From Catenovulum sediminis (GTDB taxonomy: Bacteria > Pseudomonadota > Gammaproteobacteria > Enterobacterales > Alteromonadaceae), in assembly GCF_040270295.1 (NCBI RefSeq), contig NZ_JBELOE010000265.1: 64,000 nucleotides of DNA; one strand, 5' to 3'. The translations under genes and the position numbers were made by a program. The first letter of the stretch is position 1; the number at the start of each line of letters is the position of its first letter. Positions 1 to 7,956 of this stretch are shown one piece after another. Below the pieces are notes generated by a model that was given only the letters and a program-made list of their open reading frames with translations, was not told the DNA's origin and did no database searches.

Positions 1-25
1 AAACTTAACCACAGATAAATAGATT

Positions 26-1057
26 TCATTCTTGTTTTTTGCCAAGCACGACATACAACAAACTAGAAACTTCCGTTGTCATCAGCTTTTTATCGGCATA
101 CTGCATGCAAATATCCAAGGGTAGAGCTTGTGCATTTTGAATTATCTCAAGTTGGCTGATAACGGCGCCTTGGCTGACAAAAGCCGCAATTGAATCGCAA
201 CTGACATAACTTCGATGCGGGTTTTCGAGTGCGCCACATATTTCAGGTGGTAGGTTCCAATGCTCAGCAATACTCCAGACTAAGTTAACTGAACGTTGCT
301 GTATAAGTTGTTTAATAAATTTTGTACTGGGTATCTCTTTTACGTTAGATGCTGTAAATGCGTCAACAATCAGGTTAAAAATAACCATTTTTCCAAGCTG
401 ATTGATCATCCCTGCTATAAATGCCACGTTTGCATCTTCAGCGTCGGTTTCTTCCATTGCGATTTTTCTTGCATACAGCGCAGAGTGCTGCGCATGCGAC
501 CAGATATTTTCACCAAATGCCTGATAATGCGCTGCTTTATGTGTACAAAACTGCTTAATAAAACTCATTAAGACAGCTTCTTTAATACCATCACTGCCCA
601 ATTGGACAAACGCACTTTTTAGACTGACAACATCTTTCTCAGAACGTTTGTACATAGGGCTATTTGCAGTTGCAATTATTGAGCTGACGACGGCAGGTTC
701 CTGACGAATTAAAACCAATAGCTTTTGAATATCAAAATCATCAGAACTCATCATAGAGATCATACTGGCCACTGAATGCGGCATGACTGGCAATTCATTA
801 ACAATCAGCTCAGGTTGCTCCAATACAGTTTCTATTTGCGCGGCGACAGCACTTTCAATCGCTTTAACTTTTGCTCCACTCCCTTTATCTTTGCTTCCTA
901 ACAAAACATTATAAAATGCATCATCTATTTGCAATTGGAGCTGGTCCACCATCGAGTGTTCTTGTTCGTCAACCTGTTTGTTTCTGCCGCCCAAGATTAA
1001 CTCACCAGAGGTAGACTTTATATTGGATAAAACTTGCTTAAATAATCGAATGAACAT
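26..1057 (-). CDS. HDOD domain-containing protein
   Basis: This 343-residue cytoplasmic protein carries an HDOD domain (about residues 85-300). The domain shows the usual opening LPVMPHSV, a hydrophobic helix with EPAVVSSIIATANSP, and a later WSHAQHSALYARKIA helix. The equivalent of the GLLHDIG motif reads AGMINQLGK, so the metal-binding His-Asp pair of true HD phosphohydrolases is missing, as is normal for HDOD proteins. HDOD proteins are usually non-enzymatic signalling or scaffold proteins tied to chemotaxis, cyclic-di-GMP or stress responses. The first 80 residues are unassigned. It is the last gene before the left edge and is followed on the same strand, upstream, by a small exported protein. 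Family membership is well supported; the specific role is unknown. Confidence 0.85.
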   Translation of the reverse strand: MFIRLFKQVLSNIKSTSGELILGGRNKQVDEQEHSMVDQLQLQIDDAFYNVLLGSKDKGSGAKVKAIESAVAAQIETVLEQPELIVNELPVMPHSVASMISMMSSDDFDIQKLLVLIRQEPAVVSSIIATANSPMYKRSEKDVVSLKSAFVQLGSDGIKEAVLMSFIKQFCTHKAAHYQAFGENIWSHAQHSALYARKIAMEETDAEDANVAFIAGMINQLGKMVIFNLIVDAFTASNVKEIPSTKFIKQLIQQRSVNLVWSIAEHWNLPPEICGALENPHRSYVSCDSIAAFVSQGAVISQLEIIQNAQALPLDICMQYADKKLMTTEVSSLLYVVLGKKQE

Positions 1058-1103
1058 GAAAACCTTTTATATTACCTACAACGAATTGTCTTGTTATTGT
1101 ATT

Positions 1104-1631
1104 TTAGCCAATTTGTTTTTGTGCAAATCGTTCATAAATTAAATTTAAGTTTAAAACAATCCCAAAATCTTGCTGAATATTTTGGCAAAACACACGCTCA
1201 GATTGTGCGTAATTTATAAAAAACTCAGTTACGGAATTAATTTTTCCGCCTTGTCCTTTTGCATTTAACCAATAATGCCCAGGATTTATTTGTCGGCCAG
1301 CTAATTTTTGACAGTACTCAAGCTCACATGGCAAAAGCGCCCGGTTATTAAAATAAACCTTGGTTGTACTGTTAAAAGCAGAACTGAGTAGATTGTATTT
1401 TAACAATCCAGCAGGTGCCTTACCTTTAGCGGCTTGCTTTTCAAGCCCCCATAAACCGGATATAGGATCATACCAATAACGGCCAGACTGTATATCGTAG
1501 CCTAAAGCCATCTCAATATGCTCAATTTGTGTTTGCGATAATTCTATTTCGTTGACCACCACTTGTTTGGCGTGAGCGGTAAAATTAAAAATAGCTAAGA
1601 ATAGGATAACGAACAGTTTTAAATACTTCAT
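1104..1631 (-). CDS. Small exported protein with duplicated GxxIxxGxYW motif
   Basis: I do not recognise the family of this 175-residue protein. It starts with a clear Sec signal peptide (hydrophobic residues 4-18, likely cleavage after AHA at about 21). The mature part contains two similar stretches, at residues 44-63 and 112-131. Both follow the pattern G-x-x-I-x-x-G-x-Y-W followed by Y/L and D/N, which suggests an internal duplication. The first copy continues as DPISGLWG. Two cysteines (102 and 107) flank a short loop before the second copy, and another lies near the C terminus. It is probably periplasmic. It sits 46 bp from the HDOD gene on the same strand, so co-transcription is possible. 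The duplication is seen directly; no function is claimed. Confidence 0.75.
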   Translation of the reverse strand: MKYLKLFVILFLAIFNFTAHAKQVVVNEIELSQTQIEHIEMALGYDIQSGRYWYDPISGLWGLEKQAAKGKAPAGLLKYNLLSSAFNSTTKVYFNNRALLPCELEYCQKLAGRQINPGHYWLNAKGQGGKINSVTEFFINYAQSERVFCQNIQQDFGIVLNLNLIYERFAQKQIG

Positions 1632-1826
1632 TAGGAATACCTCGAATGCGCCTAAAAGAATACAAAATAAGAATAGAAAAGAATTAGGAAGTGAAAAAGA
1701 ACTGACATAAAGTCATTTGCTCAGTACCAATTTAAGCCTGAGCGCATGACAATTCAATGTATCTATTAGACGATTATCGTTTAAACACCTATCTAGTGGG
1801 AATAATAAACGGCTGTGGAACGGGCG

Positions 1827-2504
1827 CTAACGCATCAAAAATTGCACTTGAATAGTCGCTTGAATTTCAGTTTGTCCCGGCTGACTGAGTTTGGCATCAC
1901 TCATCATCCGCATTTCTGCTACGCCACTGAAGGGACGAAACCCACCCTGTTCATTGACCGTCACGACTTTATCGATGCTGCGACCTGCGGCTCTGGCGAT
2001 TAACTTAGCTTTTTCTTTTGCAGCGGTTATCGCCTTTTGCAGAGCATCCAAATAAAGCTGATATTGATCTGACACCTGAGTTTGAATTTGCCCTACGCGA
2101 GTCACCCCCAATGACAGTGATTTATCGATAATCTCATCAAAACTTTCCCAGTTTTTAATTTCAACCACTATGGTGCGTGTCACCTTAAAGCCATCCTGAA
2201 TAGCTTTGTGGTTTTCATGATGGTAAACCGGGCGAATATCGAGTTGATAGCTACTGATATCCTGTTCTGCAACACCTTCTTTAATTAACCTTTCAATTAC
2301 TTTTTTTGTGCTGGCATCCACCCAGTTTTTAGCCTGACTCACACTTTTGTTTTCTTGCTCTATATACAAATTAACACTGATTTTATCGGCAATTGCATTG
2401 ACACTGCCCACAGCATCTACGGTAATTAAATCTCTGTGAATGGTATTTTCGGCACTACAGGCACAAACGAACAATAATAAAAAACAACCTAATACTCTAT
2501 GCAT
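1827..2504 (-). CDS. SIMPL (DUF541) domain lipoprotein
   Basis: This 225-residue protein has a short hydrophobic leader ending in the lipobox-like VCAC with Cys16 as the likely lipidated residue. The rest fits the SIMPL/DUF541 family. It begins with a VDAVGSVNAIADKISVNLYIE segment, has a central region with GVTRVGQIQTQVSD, a long helix of Ala and Lys (KAITAAKEKAKLIARAAG), and a C-terminal TEIQATIQVQF strand. Family members are periplasmic or outer-membrane proteins, some linked to oxidative stress, but their biochemical role is poorly defined. It lies 26 bp downstream of the SpmA/SpmB-like gene on the same strand and may share its transcript. The family call is confident; lipidation is inferred because the lipobox is slightly atypical. 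Confidence 0.85.
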   Translation of the reverse strand: MHRVLGCFLLLFVCACSAENTIHRDLITVDAVGSVNAIADKISVNLYIEQENKSVSQAKNWVDASTKKVIERLIKEGVAEQDISSYQLDIRPVYHHENHKAIQDGFKVTRTIVVEIKNWESFDEIIDKSLSLGVTRVGQIQTQVSDQYQLYLDALQKAITAAKEKAKLIARAAGRSIDKVVTVNEQGGFRPFSGVAEMRMMSDAKLSQPGQTEIQATIQVQFLMR

Positions 2505-2530
2505 GTGATATTCCTTTTAACTTTACAAAC

Positions 2531-3760
2531 TTACGCAAAAAACAAGTAACAGACAAACACCGCAGCGCTTAACCCTGCAGCATCAGCGACTAATCCGCAC
2601 CCTATTGCATGTCGGGTGTAACGAATCCCGACACTACCAAAATAAACCGCTAAAACATAAAAAGTTGTTTCCGTTGAGCCTTGCATAACTGAAGAAAGCC
2701 GACCGGCAAACGAATCGGCCCCATAAGTATTCATCGTCTCGACCATCATGGCACGTGCACCACTGCCTGAAAGTGGCTTTAAAAATGCTGTTGGCAGAGC
2801 GTCGACAAAAGCGGTGTCAAAAGCCAACAAAACACAGATATAGCGGATACTATCCAATAAGCCCTGTAACAAACCACTTGAGCGCAGCAATGAGATGGCT
2901 ATCAACATGGCTAATAAATACGGGATAATTTTAACTGCAATTTCAAACCCTTCTTTAGCGCCTTCGACGAAATGCTGATACGCCTCAACTTTTTTGATGC
3001 TAGCAACGAATAATACTAAACAGACAAAAGACAAAATTAAAAAGTTCGCCCAAAAGCCCGATAAATTCGCCAACTCTTCTGCGCTTAATTGAAGCATATA
3101 AATCATACTGGTGCTAAGCAGGGTTACAAATAACAACAAAGGAACTAAAAAAGCGGTTTTTAATAAATTAATTTTTTGTATCAGTGCAACGGTAAAAATC
3201 CCCACCAGGGTCGATGCAAAAGTAGCCAATAAAATTGGCAAAAACACATCGGTCGGAGCTGCAGCGCCGGCTTGTGCCCGGTACATAAAAACGGTCACCG
3301 GAAAAATAGTTACCGAAGAGGTATTGAGCACTAAAAACATAATTTGAGCATCACTTGCAGTGTCTTTTTGTGGGTTAATTTGTTGCAAGGATTGCATTGC
3401 TTTTAATCCAAGAGGCGTCGCCGCGTTATCGAGCCCCATCGCATTCGCCGCCAGATTCATCGACATATGCCCCATTGCTGGGTGATTTTTTGCAACTGAG
3501 GGCATTAAACAATGAAAAACTGGACTTAATAGTTGAGATAACCTATCAATTAAACCAGATTGCTCTGCAACACGACTGATCCCCAGCCAAAATGCTAAAA
3601 TGCCGATCAAGCCCAAAGAAATTTCAACACTAAGCTCAGCCATTGCAAACAAAGCTTGCATCATAGTGCTGTAAATTTGTGTATTGGCTAAAAAAACAGC
3701 TTGATAGCCGGCATACAAAAACGCACTAAAAATAAATCCGAGCCAAATACGATTAAGCAA
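2531..3760 (-). CDS. Fused SpmA/SpmB-like nucleoside-recognition (Gate domain) membrane protein
   Basis: This 409-residue polytopic inner-membrane protein resembles the spore maturation proteins SpmA and SpmB joined in one chain. The first half contains a Gate motif region with NLAANAMGLDNAATPLGLKA. The second half contains a matching region with AFLKPLSGSGARAMM followed by QGSTETTFYVLAVYFGSVG. In Gram-negative bacteria these fusions are common and unrelated to sporulation; they belong to the nucleoside-recognition domain family and their substrate is not established. At least eight hydrophobic segments are visible. It diverges from rsmF with only 64 bp between the two starts, so the two promoters share that gap. 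The gene probably leads a short transcript with the downstream SIMPL gene. Confidence 0.85.
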   Translation of the reverse strand: MLNRIWLGFIFSAFLYAGYQAVFLANTQIYSTMMQALFAMAELSVEISLGLIGILAFWLGISRVAEQSGLIDRLSQLLSPVFHCLMPSVAKNHPAMGHMSMNLAANAMGLDNAATPLGLKAMQSLQQINPQKDTASDAQIMFLVLNTSSVTIFPVTVFMYRAQAGAAAPTDVFLPILLATFASTLVGIFTVALIQKINLLKTAFLVPLLLFVTLLSTSMIYMLQLSAEELANLSGFWANFLILSFVCLVLFVASIKKVEAYQHFVEGAKEGFEIAVKIIPYLLAMLIAISLLRSSGLLQGLLDSIRYICVLLAFDTAFVDALPTAFLKPLSGSGARAMMVETMNTYGADSFAGRLSSVMQGSTETTFYVLAVYFGSVGIRYTRHAIGCGLVADAAGLSAAVFVCYLFFA

Positions 3761-3824
3761 TGATGCACTCCATTCAATAGCCTGATATATTTACAATTTA
3801 ACTAAGACTATATGAAAGCCTGCC

Positions 3825-5258
3825 GTGAACAAAGCCTTACTGCCTGAAAATTTTATCAATTTTATAAAACCAGCGCTGCCTGCGCACCTGTCATTGCAGG
3901 ACTTTATTGATATCAGTGCGCAACCTTTGCGCAAAAGTATACGTATTAATACCCTAAAAACGGACGTAAAAACCTTTGTTGAAAAAGCGCAGCAAAAAGG
4001 CTGGCAATTAGAAACAATCCCTTGGTGCGAAACGGGCTTTTGGATAACGCGCCCGGAAGCTGAAGAAAATAGAATTGGCTTAGGTAATACACTTGAACAT
4101 TTAACCGGTCAGTTTTACATTCAGGAGGCCAGCTCAATGCTGCCACCTCAAGCGCTGATGTTGCAAAATACGCGCCCGGAAATATGCCTTGATGTGGCCG
4201 CTGCGCCAGGCTCAAAAACCACGCAAATAGCAGCTTTGATGAAAAATAACGGTATATTAATCGCCAATGAATTTTCATCCAGCCGGGCTAAAGGCTTGTT
4301 TGGCAATATTCAACGATGTGCGGTTAGCAATACGGCGTTAACCCATCTAGATGGCCGAATGTTTATTCATTTACCTGAAACCTTCGATGCTATTTTATTA
4401 GATGCACCTTGCTCTGGTGAAGGCACTGTGCGTAAAGATCCTGATGCGATGAAAAACTGGAGTGAACAAAGTGTTCATGACATAGCAAAAGTACAAAAAG
4501 ACCTAATAGAAGCGGCTTTTCACGCGCTAAAACCCAATGGCACGTTAATCTATTCAACTTGTACACTAAACCCAATTGAAAATCAGCAAGTTTGTCAGTG
4601 GTTGGCAAGCACACACCCTGAAGCTGTTGAATTTGAACCTTTAGCTGATTTGTTTCCGGGAGCGGAAAACTGCATCACTGAAGCCGGTTTTTTACACGTC
4701 TGGCCACAAATATACAATTCTGAAGGTTTTTTTGTCGCCAGAATCCGAAAAACGCAATCAGTGTCACATCAACTGGACAATCCATTTTCGCGGTTAGGTA
4801 AATTTCCGTATACGCATGTTAGTAAAAAATTGGGTGCACAATTTGTAGAGTACTTGCACCAGCAATTTGGTATTCAAGATTTTGATTTGTCGAGTTGCTA
4901 CCAAAGAAATCAAGCTATTTGGTATTTTCCCCCACAGATTGAAAAACTCATCGGCAAAGTTAAATTTGCCCGAGTTGGGGTAAAACTGGCAGAACTCGCT
5001 AAACATGGTTTTAAATTAGATCATTCTTTGGCGGTTAATTTTGCTCATTTGTTTACTCGGCAAAAAGTTAATGTGAACAAACTACAAGCACAAAATTATT
5101 TACGTGGGCAAGATATAGATTTTGACTGCAGCGAATTGCAAAAAGGTGAAGTTTTGATCACAACTGACGACCAGGCTTTAGGATTTGCAAAAAAGCTGCC
5201 CGACCGCTTAAAAAACCAGTTGCCCAGAGAATTAGTTCGGGACAACGTATCGTTTTAA
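3825..5258 (+). CDS. rsmF: 16S rRNA (cytosine-1407-C5)-methyltransferase RsmF
   Basis: This 477-residue enzyme matches RsmF (YebU), which uses S-adenosylmethionine to methylate C1407 of 16S rRNA. The SAM-binding loop LDVAAAPGSKTTQ lies at about residues 122-134. The two family cysteines are visible: Cys196 in DAPCSGEG (the motif that releases product) and Cys246 in YSTCTLNP (the catalytic motif). After the Rossmann domain comes a PUA-like C-terminal region ending about residue 477, nearly the same length as the E. coli protein (about 479). The start is a GTG at 3825, chosen because the reading MNKALLPENF aligns with the family N terminus and no nearby ATG exists. It diverges from the SpmA/SpmB-like gene. 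No terminator immediately follows; the first clear hairpin is about 260 bp downstream. Confidence 0.95.
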   Translation: MNKALLPENFINFIKPALPAHLSLQDFIDISAQPLRKSIRINTLKTDVKTFVEKAQQKGWQLETIPWCETGFWITRPEAEENRIGLGNTLEHLTGQFYIQEASSMLPPQALMLQNTRPEICLDVAAAPGSKTTQIAALMKNNGILIANEFSSSRAKGLFGNIQRCAVSNTALTHLDGRMFIHLPETFDAILLDAPCSGEGTVRKDPDAMKNWSEQSVHDIAKVQKDLIEAAFHALKPNGTLIYSTCTLNPIENQQVCQWLASTHPEAVEFEPLADLFPGAENCITEAGFLHVWPQIYNSEGFFVARIRKTQSVSHQLDNPFSRLGKFPYTHVSKKLGAQFVEYLHQQFGIQDFDLSSCYQRNQAIWYFPPQIEKLIGKVKFARVGVKLAELAKHGFKLDHSLAVNFAHLFTRQKVNVNKLQAQNYLRGQDIDFDCSELQKGEVLITTDDQALGFAKKLPDRLKNQLPRELVRDNVSF

Positions 5259-5409
5259 CACCTCTGTTAATTAAAAATTAAAGCGATTTATCCAAACCTA
5301 CCGCACATACCTTTGCGTGCATACCATCGCGTGCATACCTTGGCGCAGGTATGGATATAACATTCAGTTATAAAAAAAATCTGTTAGAAGCATTTTAATC
5401 CATACAAAT

Positions 5410-5546
5410 TAGAATAATAGACTAGAATTTAAATTACTAAGCTTGAGTGTCATTGCAGTGTGCACTAAGTCTAGTTAGCGCAAAAAGGCTCAATCCCGTT
5501 GAGCCCTTCCCCTGTACCCGGACAAGCCTATTGTCCGGGCTTTTTT
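5410..5546 (+). ncRNA. Candidate small RNA ending in a rho-independent terminator
   Basis: The stretch ends in two adjacent stem-loops: GGCTCAA/TTGAGCC with loop TCCCG (5487-5505), and a 9-bp stem CCCGGACAA/TTGTCCGGG with loop GCCTA followed by six T (5517-5546). The terminator is directional on the plus strand and lies about 260 bp after the rsmF stop, with no open frame of quality between. That fits an independent short transcript of about 100-130 nt. TAGAAT hexamers at 5410-5415 and 5423-5428 could be -10 elements, but no good -35 was found. It could instead simply be the distant terminator of rsmF. The start coordinate is a guess. Confidence 0.35.
5517..5546 (+). terminator. Rho-independent terminator
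   Basis: A perfect 9-bp GC-rich stem (CCCGGACAA with TTGTCCGGG), a 5-nt loop and a run of six T at 5541-5546 make a strong plus-strand terminator. It ends either the rsmF transcript or a separate small RNA. Confidence 0.85.
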
Positions 5547-5595
5547 ATGACCGACCAGCCCCTTGCATATTGATGATTTTAGACACGCCTTATTG

Positions 5596-6078
5596 TCAAA
5601 CGTTATTATTTTTACGGTATGCCGCCTTTAATCTAACATAAAGCGTACGATTCACTTTTGCGACCAAACGCCCTTCTAGATCAACCACATTAAATTGAAA
5701 CTTTGGGAAGTATTTTTCGCCATGCTGGGTATTTAATAAAATATCATCTAGTACACTTTGAGATAAATGCGCTGTTGCAATTAACTTTGTGTGCCCTGGA
5801 TAAACATAATCAATTTCAGCAGACTTGTCCCAAACATGATATTTATGACCCAAATTAGCCATCAGTAGTAAGCTATATACAGGATCTGTCATACTGTAAA
5901 TACTGCCACCAAATTGAGTCCGGTTTGCATTTAAAGTTAAGCGTGAATGTTTTAACTCAACTTTTAAATATCGGTAGTCATTTGCCAGCTCACTAATCTT
6001 AATGCCACTGAATAAAAATGGCGGCCACAAGTTAAGCCCCATTTTTATCAGGCGCGGATACTTAAACATTTTGTCCAT
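5596..6078 (-). CDS. DUF4442 hotdog-fold protein (putative acyl-CoA thioesterase)
   Basis: This 160-residue soluble protein fits the DUF4442 branch of the hotdog-fold thioesterase superfamily. The central helix region reads NANRTQFGGSIYSMTDPVY, the family signature in which the Asn, the Thr-x-Phe-Gly-Gly turn and the Met-Thr-Asp segment surround the presumed active site. The second half holds the beta strands of the fold (SAEIDYVYPGHTKLIA, then LEGRLVAKVNRTLYVRL). Members are assumed to hydrolyse acyl-CoA thioesters, but substrates are rarely known. The gene stands alone, convergent with the rsmF side and divergent from fur. Its upstream region is shared with the fur promoter. Confidence 0.85.
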   Translation of the reverse strand: MDKMFKYPRLIKMGLNLWPPFLFSGIKISELANDYRYLKVELKHSRLTLNANRTQFGGSIYSMTDPVYSLLLMANLGHKYHVWDKSAEIDYVYPGHTKLIATAHLSQSVLDDILLNTQHGEKYFPKFQFNVVDLEGRLVAKVNRTLYVRLKAAYRKNNNV

Positions 6079-6142
6079 ATACGCAGTTTTACGACCTATT
6101 TGTGAAATAAATGGATAAATTTTGCAGATATACTAAATTAAA

Positions 6143-6171
6143 CTTTAAATTTGGGTCGTGCCTTATATAAT
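6143..6171 (+). promoter_or_regulatory. Likely fur promoter
   Basis: A perfect -10 hexamer TATAAT lies at 6166-6171, 30 bp before the fur ATG. The hexamer at the right distance upstream (CTTTAA at 6143-6148, 17-bp spacer) is only a weak -35. No clear Fur box was recognised here. Confidence 0.45.
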
Positions 6172-6200
6172 CAACACCAAATCCATAAGCATACATTATT

Positions 6201-6632
6201 ATGTCTGAGCAAAATACCGAACTTAAAAAAGCGGGTTTGAAAGTTACCTTACCCCGCATAAAAATATTAGAAATCTTGCAACAACCAGAAAATCAGCATA
6301 TTAGTGCTGAGGATCTGTATAAGCTTTTATTAGAACTTGGTGAAGAAATCGGTTTAGCAACCGTTTACCGAGTGCTAAACCAATTTGATGATGCTGGTAT
6401 CGTTAACCGCCATCACTTTGAAGGTGGTAAATCTGTATTTGAATTAAGCCAGAAGAAGCATCACGATCACTTGGTTTGCTTAAAATGTGGAAAAGTAGTT
6501 GAATTCATCGATGATGTGATTGAAGACAGGCAAGATCAAGTCGCTGAGTCTCACGGCATGAAACTAACCAACCACAGCTTGTATTTATACGGCTATTGTC
6601 TGGATACTGAAAAATGCGGCAATGAAGGTTAA
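6201..6632 (+). CDS. fur: Ferric uptake regulator Fur
   Basis: This 143-residue protein is Fur, the iron-responsive repressor of iron-uptake genes. The N-terminal winged helix (about residues 1-82) includes ISAEDLYKLLLELGEEIGLATVYRVLNQF, where the recognition helix ends in the typical ATVYRVL. The dimerisation and metal-binding part includes the His-rich KKHHDHLVCLKCGK, with Cys93 and Cys96 of the structural zinc site and a second pair at Cys133 and Cys139. The E. coli spacing of the second pair is one residue shorter (133 and 138). The start ATG at 6201 gives the conserved MSEQNTELKKAGLKVTLPR beginning. It is monocistronic: a hairpin over its stop codon terminates it before the phosphate cluster. 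Confidence 0.97.
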   Translation: MSEQNTELKKAGLKVTLPRIKILEILQQPENQHISAEDLYKLLLELGEEIGLATVYRVLNQFDDAGIVNRHHFEGGKSVFELSQKKHHDHLVCLKCGKVVEFIDDVIEDRQDQVAESHGMKLTNHSLYLYGYCLDTEKCGNEG

Positions 6633-6650
6633 TTAACACCTTCATTTTTT
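6621..6650 (+). terminator. fur terminator overlapping the stop codon
   Basis: The 9-bp stem AATGAAGGT (6621-6629) pairs with ACCTTCATT (6638-6646) and is followed by T residues to 6650. The left arm is the end of the fur coding sequence, so the terminator overlaps the stop codon. Confidence 0.75.
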
Positions 6651-6744
6651 GTCATGCTTTAATTGGCAACGAAAACAAATATAACTTTCGGCAGTGTGAA
6701 AAGGTAAAGGGACAAACTAAAGTAATACTGCAAGATTAAGAATA

Positions 6745-6777
6745 GAAAAAAAGGCCGGATTATATCCGGCCTTTTTT
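6745..6777 (-). terminator. Bidirectional terminator downstream of pstS
   Basis: A 10-bp stem AAGGCCGGAT/ATCCGGCCTT with a 3-nt loop is flanked by an A run on the left and a T run on the right. It can stop pstS transcripts from the right and any fur read-through from the left. Confidence 0.85.
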
Positions 6778-6810
6778 GTATCTATCGTTCATTACTTCAC
6801 TTTTGATTGA

Positions 6811-7779
6811 CTATAACAAACCAAGTCTGCTTAGCTCTTTTTCTGCAATTTTAGCTGGCAATGGAATATAACCGTCTTTCTCAACGATATGCTGACCTGA
6901 CTGCGACAGTACCATTTTCAAAAATTCAGCCGTTAGCGGATCTAATGGTTTATTAGGATGCTTATTGATATAAACATATAAGAATCTAGACAAGGGATAC
7001 TTGCCCGCTACCGCATTTTCCATTGTTGCATCGACATAGTCAGTACCACTGCGTGCTAACGGAACCGCTTTTACGCCCGAAGTACGATAACCAATACCTG
7101 AGTAACCAATGGCATTTAGTGAAGAAGAAACTGATTGCACAACGGATGCTGAACCGGGCTGTTCGTTCACGTTATTTTTAAAATCGCCTTTACACAAAGC
7201 CACTGATTTAAAATAACCATAGGTACCCGATACCGAGTTGCGACCAAATAACTGGACGTCTTTGCGCGTCCAAGAATCTGTTAAACCTAAATCACCCCAA
7301 CGTTTAACATCACTATCTGCACCACACTTGAGTGTTGAAGAAAAAATGGCATCAACCTGCTGAATATTTAACCCTTCAATTGGGTTATCTTTGTTTACAA
7401 AGACCGCAAGCGCGTCAATTGCGACACGAACACCGGTTGGCTTGTAACCAAACCGCTCTTCAAAAGATTCAATTTCTTTTGATTTCATTTTACGACTCAT
7501 TGGCCCAAACTGAGCAGTGCCTTCAGTCAAAGCAGGTGGTGCAGTTGAAGAGCCTGCAGCCTGAACTTGGATTGTAATGTTTGGATAAATTCTCTTGTAC
7601 TCTTCTGCCCAGAACGTCATCATATTAGCTAACGTATCAGAACCTACAGATGAAATTTTGCCTGAAACTCCACTGGTTTTCTGGTACTCAGGAAGCGCTT
7701 TGTCTAATGCTACAGCACTTGTGCTTACTAAGATGCTAGCGGCAAAACCTAAAGCACCTGCTATCTTTTTTAATATCAT
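6811..7779 (-). CDS. pstS: Phosphate ABC transporter substrate-binding protein PstS
   Basis: This 322-residue periplasmic protein binds inorganic phosphate for the PstCAB importer. A Sec signal peptide covers about residues 1-24 (cleavage near AVA/LDK). Phosphate-contacting segments are visible: SSVGSDTLANMM near the mature N terminus, then AGSSTAPPALTEGTAQFGPMSRKM, and NSVSGTYGYFK in the second lobe. It is shorter than E. coli PstS (346) and resembles the PstS variants common in marine gammaproteobacteria. It is separated from pstCAB-phoU by a porin gene, so it is its own transcription unit. Upstream lie four phased Pho-box heptamers, which argue for strong PhoB activation. The terminator lies just downstream. 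Confidence 0.93.
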   Translation of the reverse strand: MILKKIAGALGFAASILVSTSAVALDKALPEYQKTSGVSGKISSVGSDTLANMMTFWAEEYKRIYPNITIQVQAAGSSTAPPALTEGTAQFGPMSRKMKSKEIESFEERFGYKPTGVRVAIDALAVFVNKDNPIEGLNIQQVDAIFSSTLKCGADSDVKRWGDLGLTDSWTRKDVQLFGRNSVSGTYGYFKSVALCKGDFKNNVNEQPGSASVVQSVSSSLNAIGYSGIGYRTSGVKAVPLARSGTDYVDATMENAVAGKYPLSRFLYVYINKHPNKPLDPLTAEFLKMVLSQSGQHIVEKDGYIPLPAKIAEKELSRLGLL

Positions 7780-7815
7780 TTACAGCTCCAATCACTTTGT
7801 ATGCTTTTTCATTGC

Positions 7816-7854
7816 TTGACATGCTATGACATTTTTATGTCATAAATATGACAA
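7816..7854 (-). promoter_or_regulatory. Pho boxes upstream of pstS
   Basis: On the minus strand four CTGTCAT-like heptamers occur in near 11-bp phase: TTGTCAT (7848-7854), ATGACAT (7837-7843), ATGTCAT (7826-7832) and ATGTCAA (7816-7822). This is the architecture of two adjacent PhoB dimer sites. They lie 37-75 bp before the pstS start. The match to the known Pho-box consensus is by eye. Confidence 0.8.
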
Positions 7855-7911
7855 AACTTAGAAAATCCAATTAATGTAAAAATAATTTTAAATGTATTTA
7901 TTTTCAGGTAT

Positions 7912-7935
7912 AAAAAAACCTCCACGATGGAGGCC
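7912..7935 (-). terminator. Porin gene terminator
   Basis: On the minus strand the stem CCTCCA-TCG-TGGAGG is followed by a run of seven T (complement of 7912-7918), directly after the porin stop codon. It separates porin transcription from the pstS promoter region. Confidence 0.8.
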
Positions 7936-7956
7936 TTCTACTGACAAGCTCGACTT

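Larger units (their letters stand above)
5259..5595. other. Intergenic region with short repeats and two hairpins
   Basis: This 337-bp gap after rsmF holds no convincing protein gene. Its left part has three related direct repeats ending in CATACC (5303-5311, 5315-5325 and 5329-5339, the last two identical with 14-bp spacing). They run into a perfect 7-bp hairpin CATACCT/AGGTATG at 5334-5353. The right part has two consecutive hairpins, the second a strong terminator, described separately as a possible small RNA. Confidence 0.6.

Noticed and set aside
5447..5641. Open frame of 64 codons after rsmF
   Set aside because: It runs through two hairpins and a terminator, has no ribosome site and its composition is unlike a protein gene.
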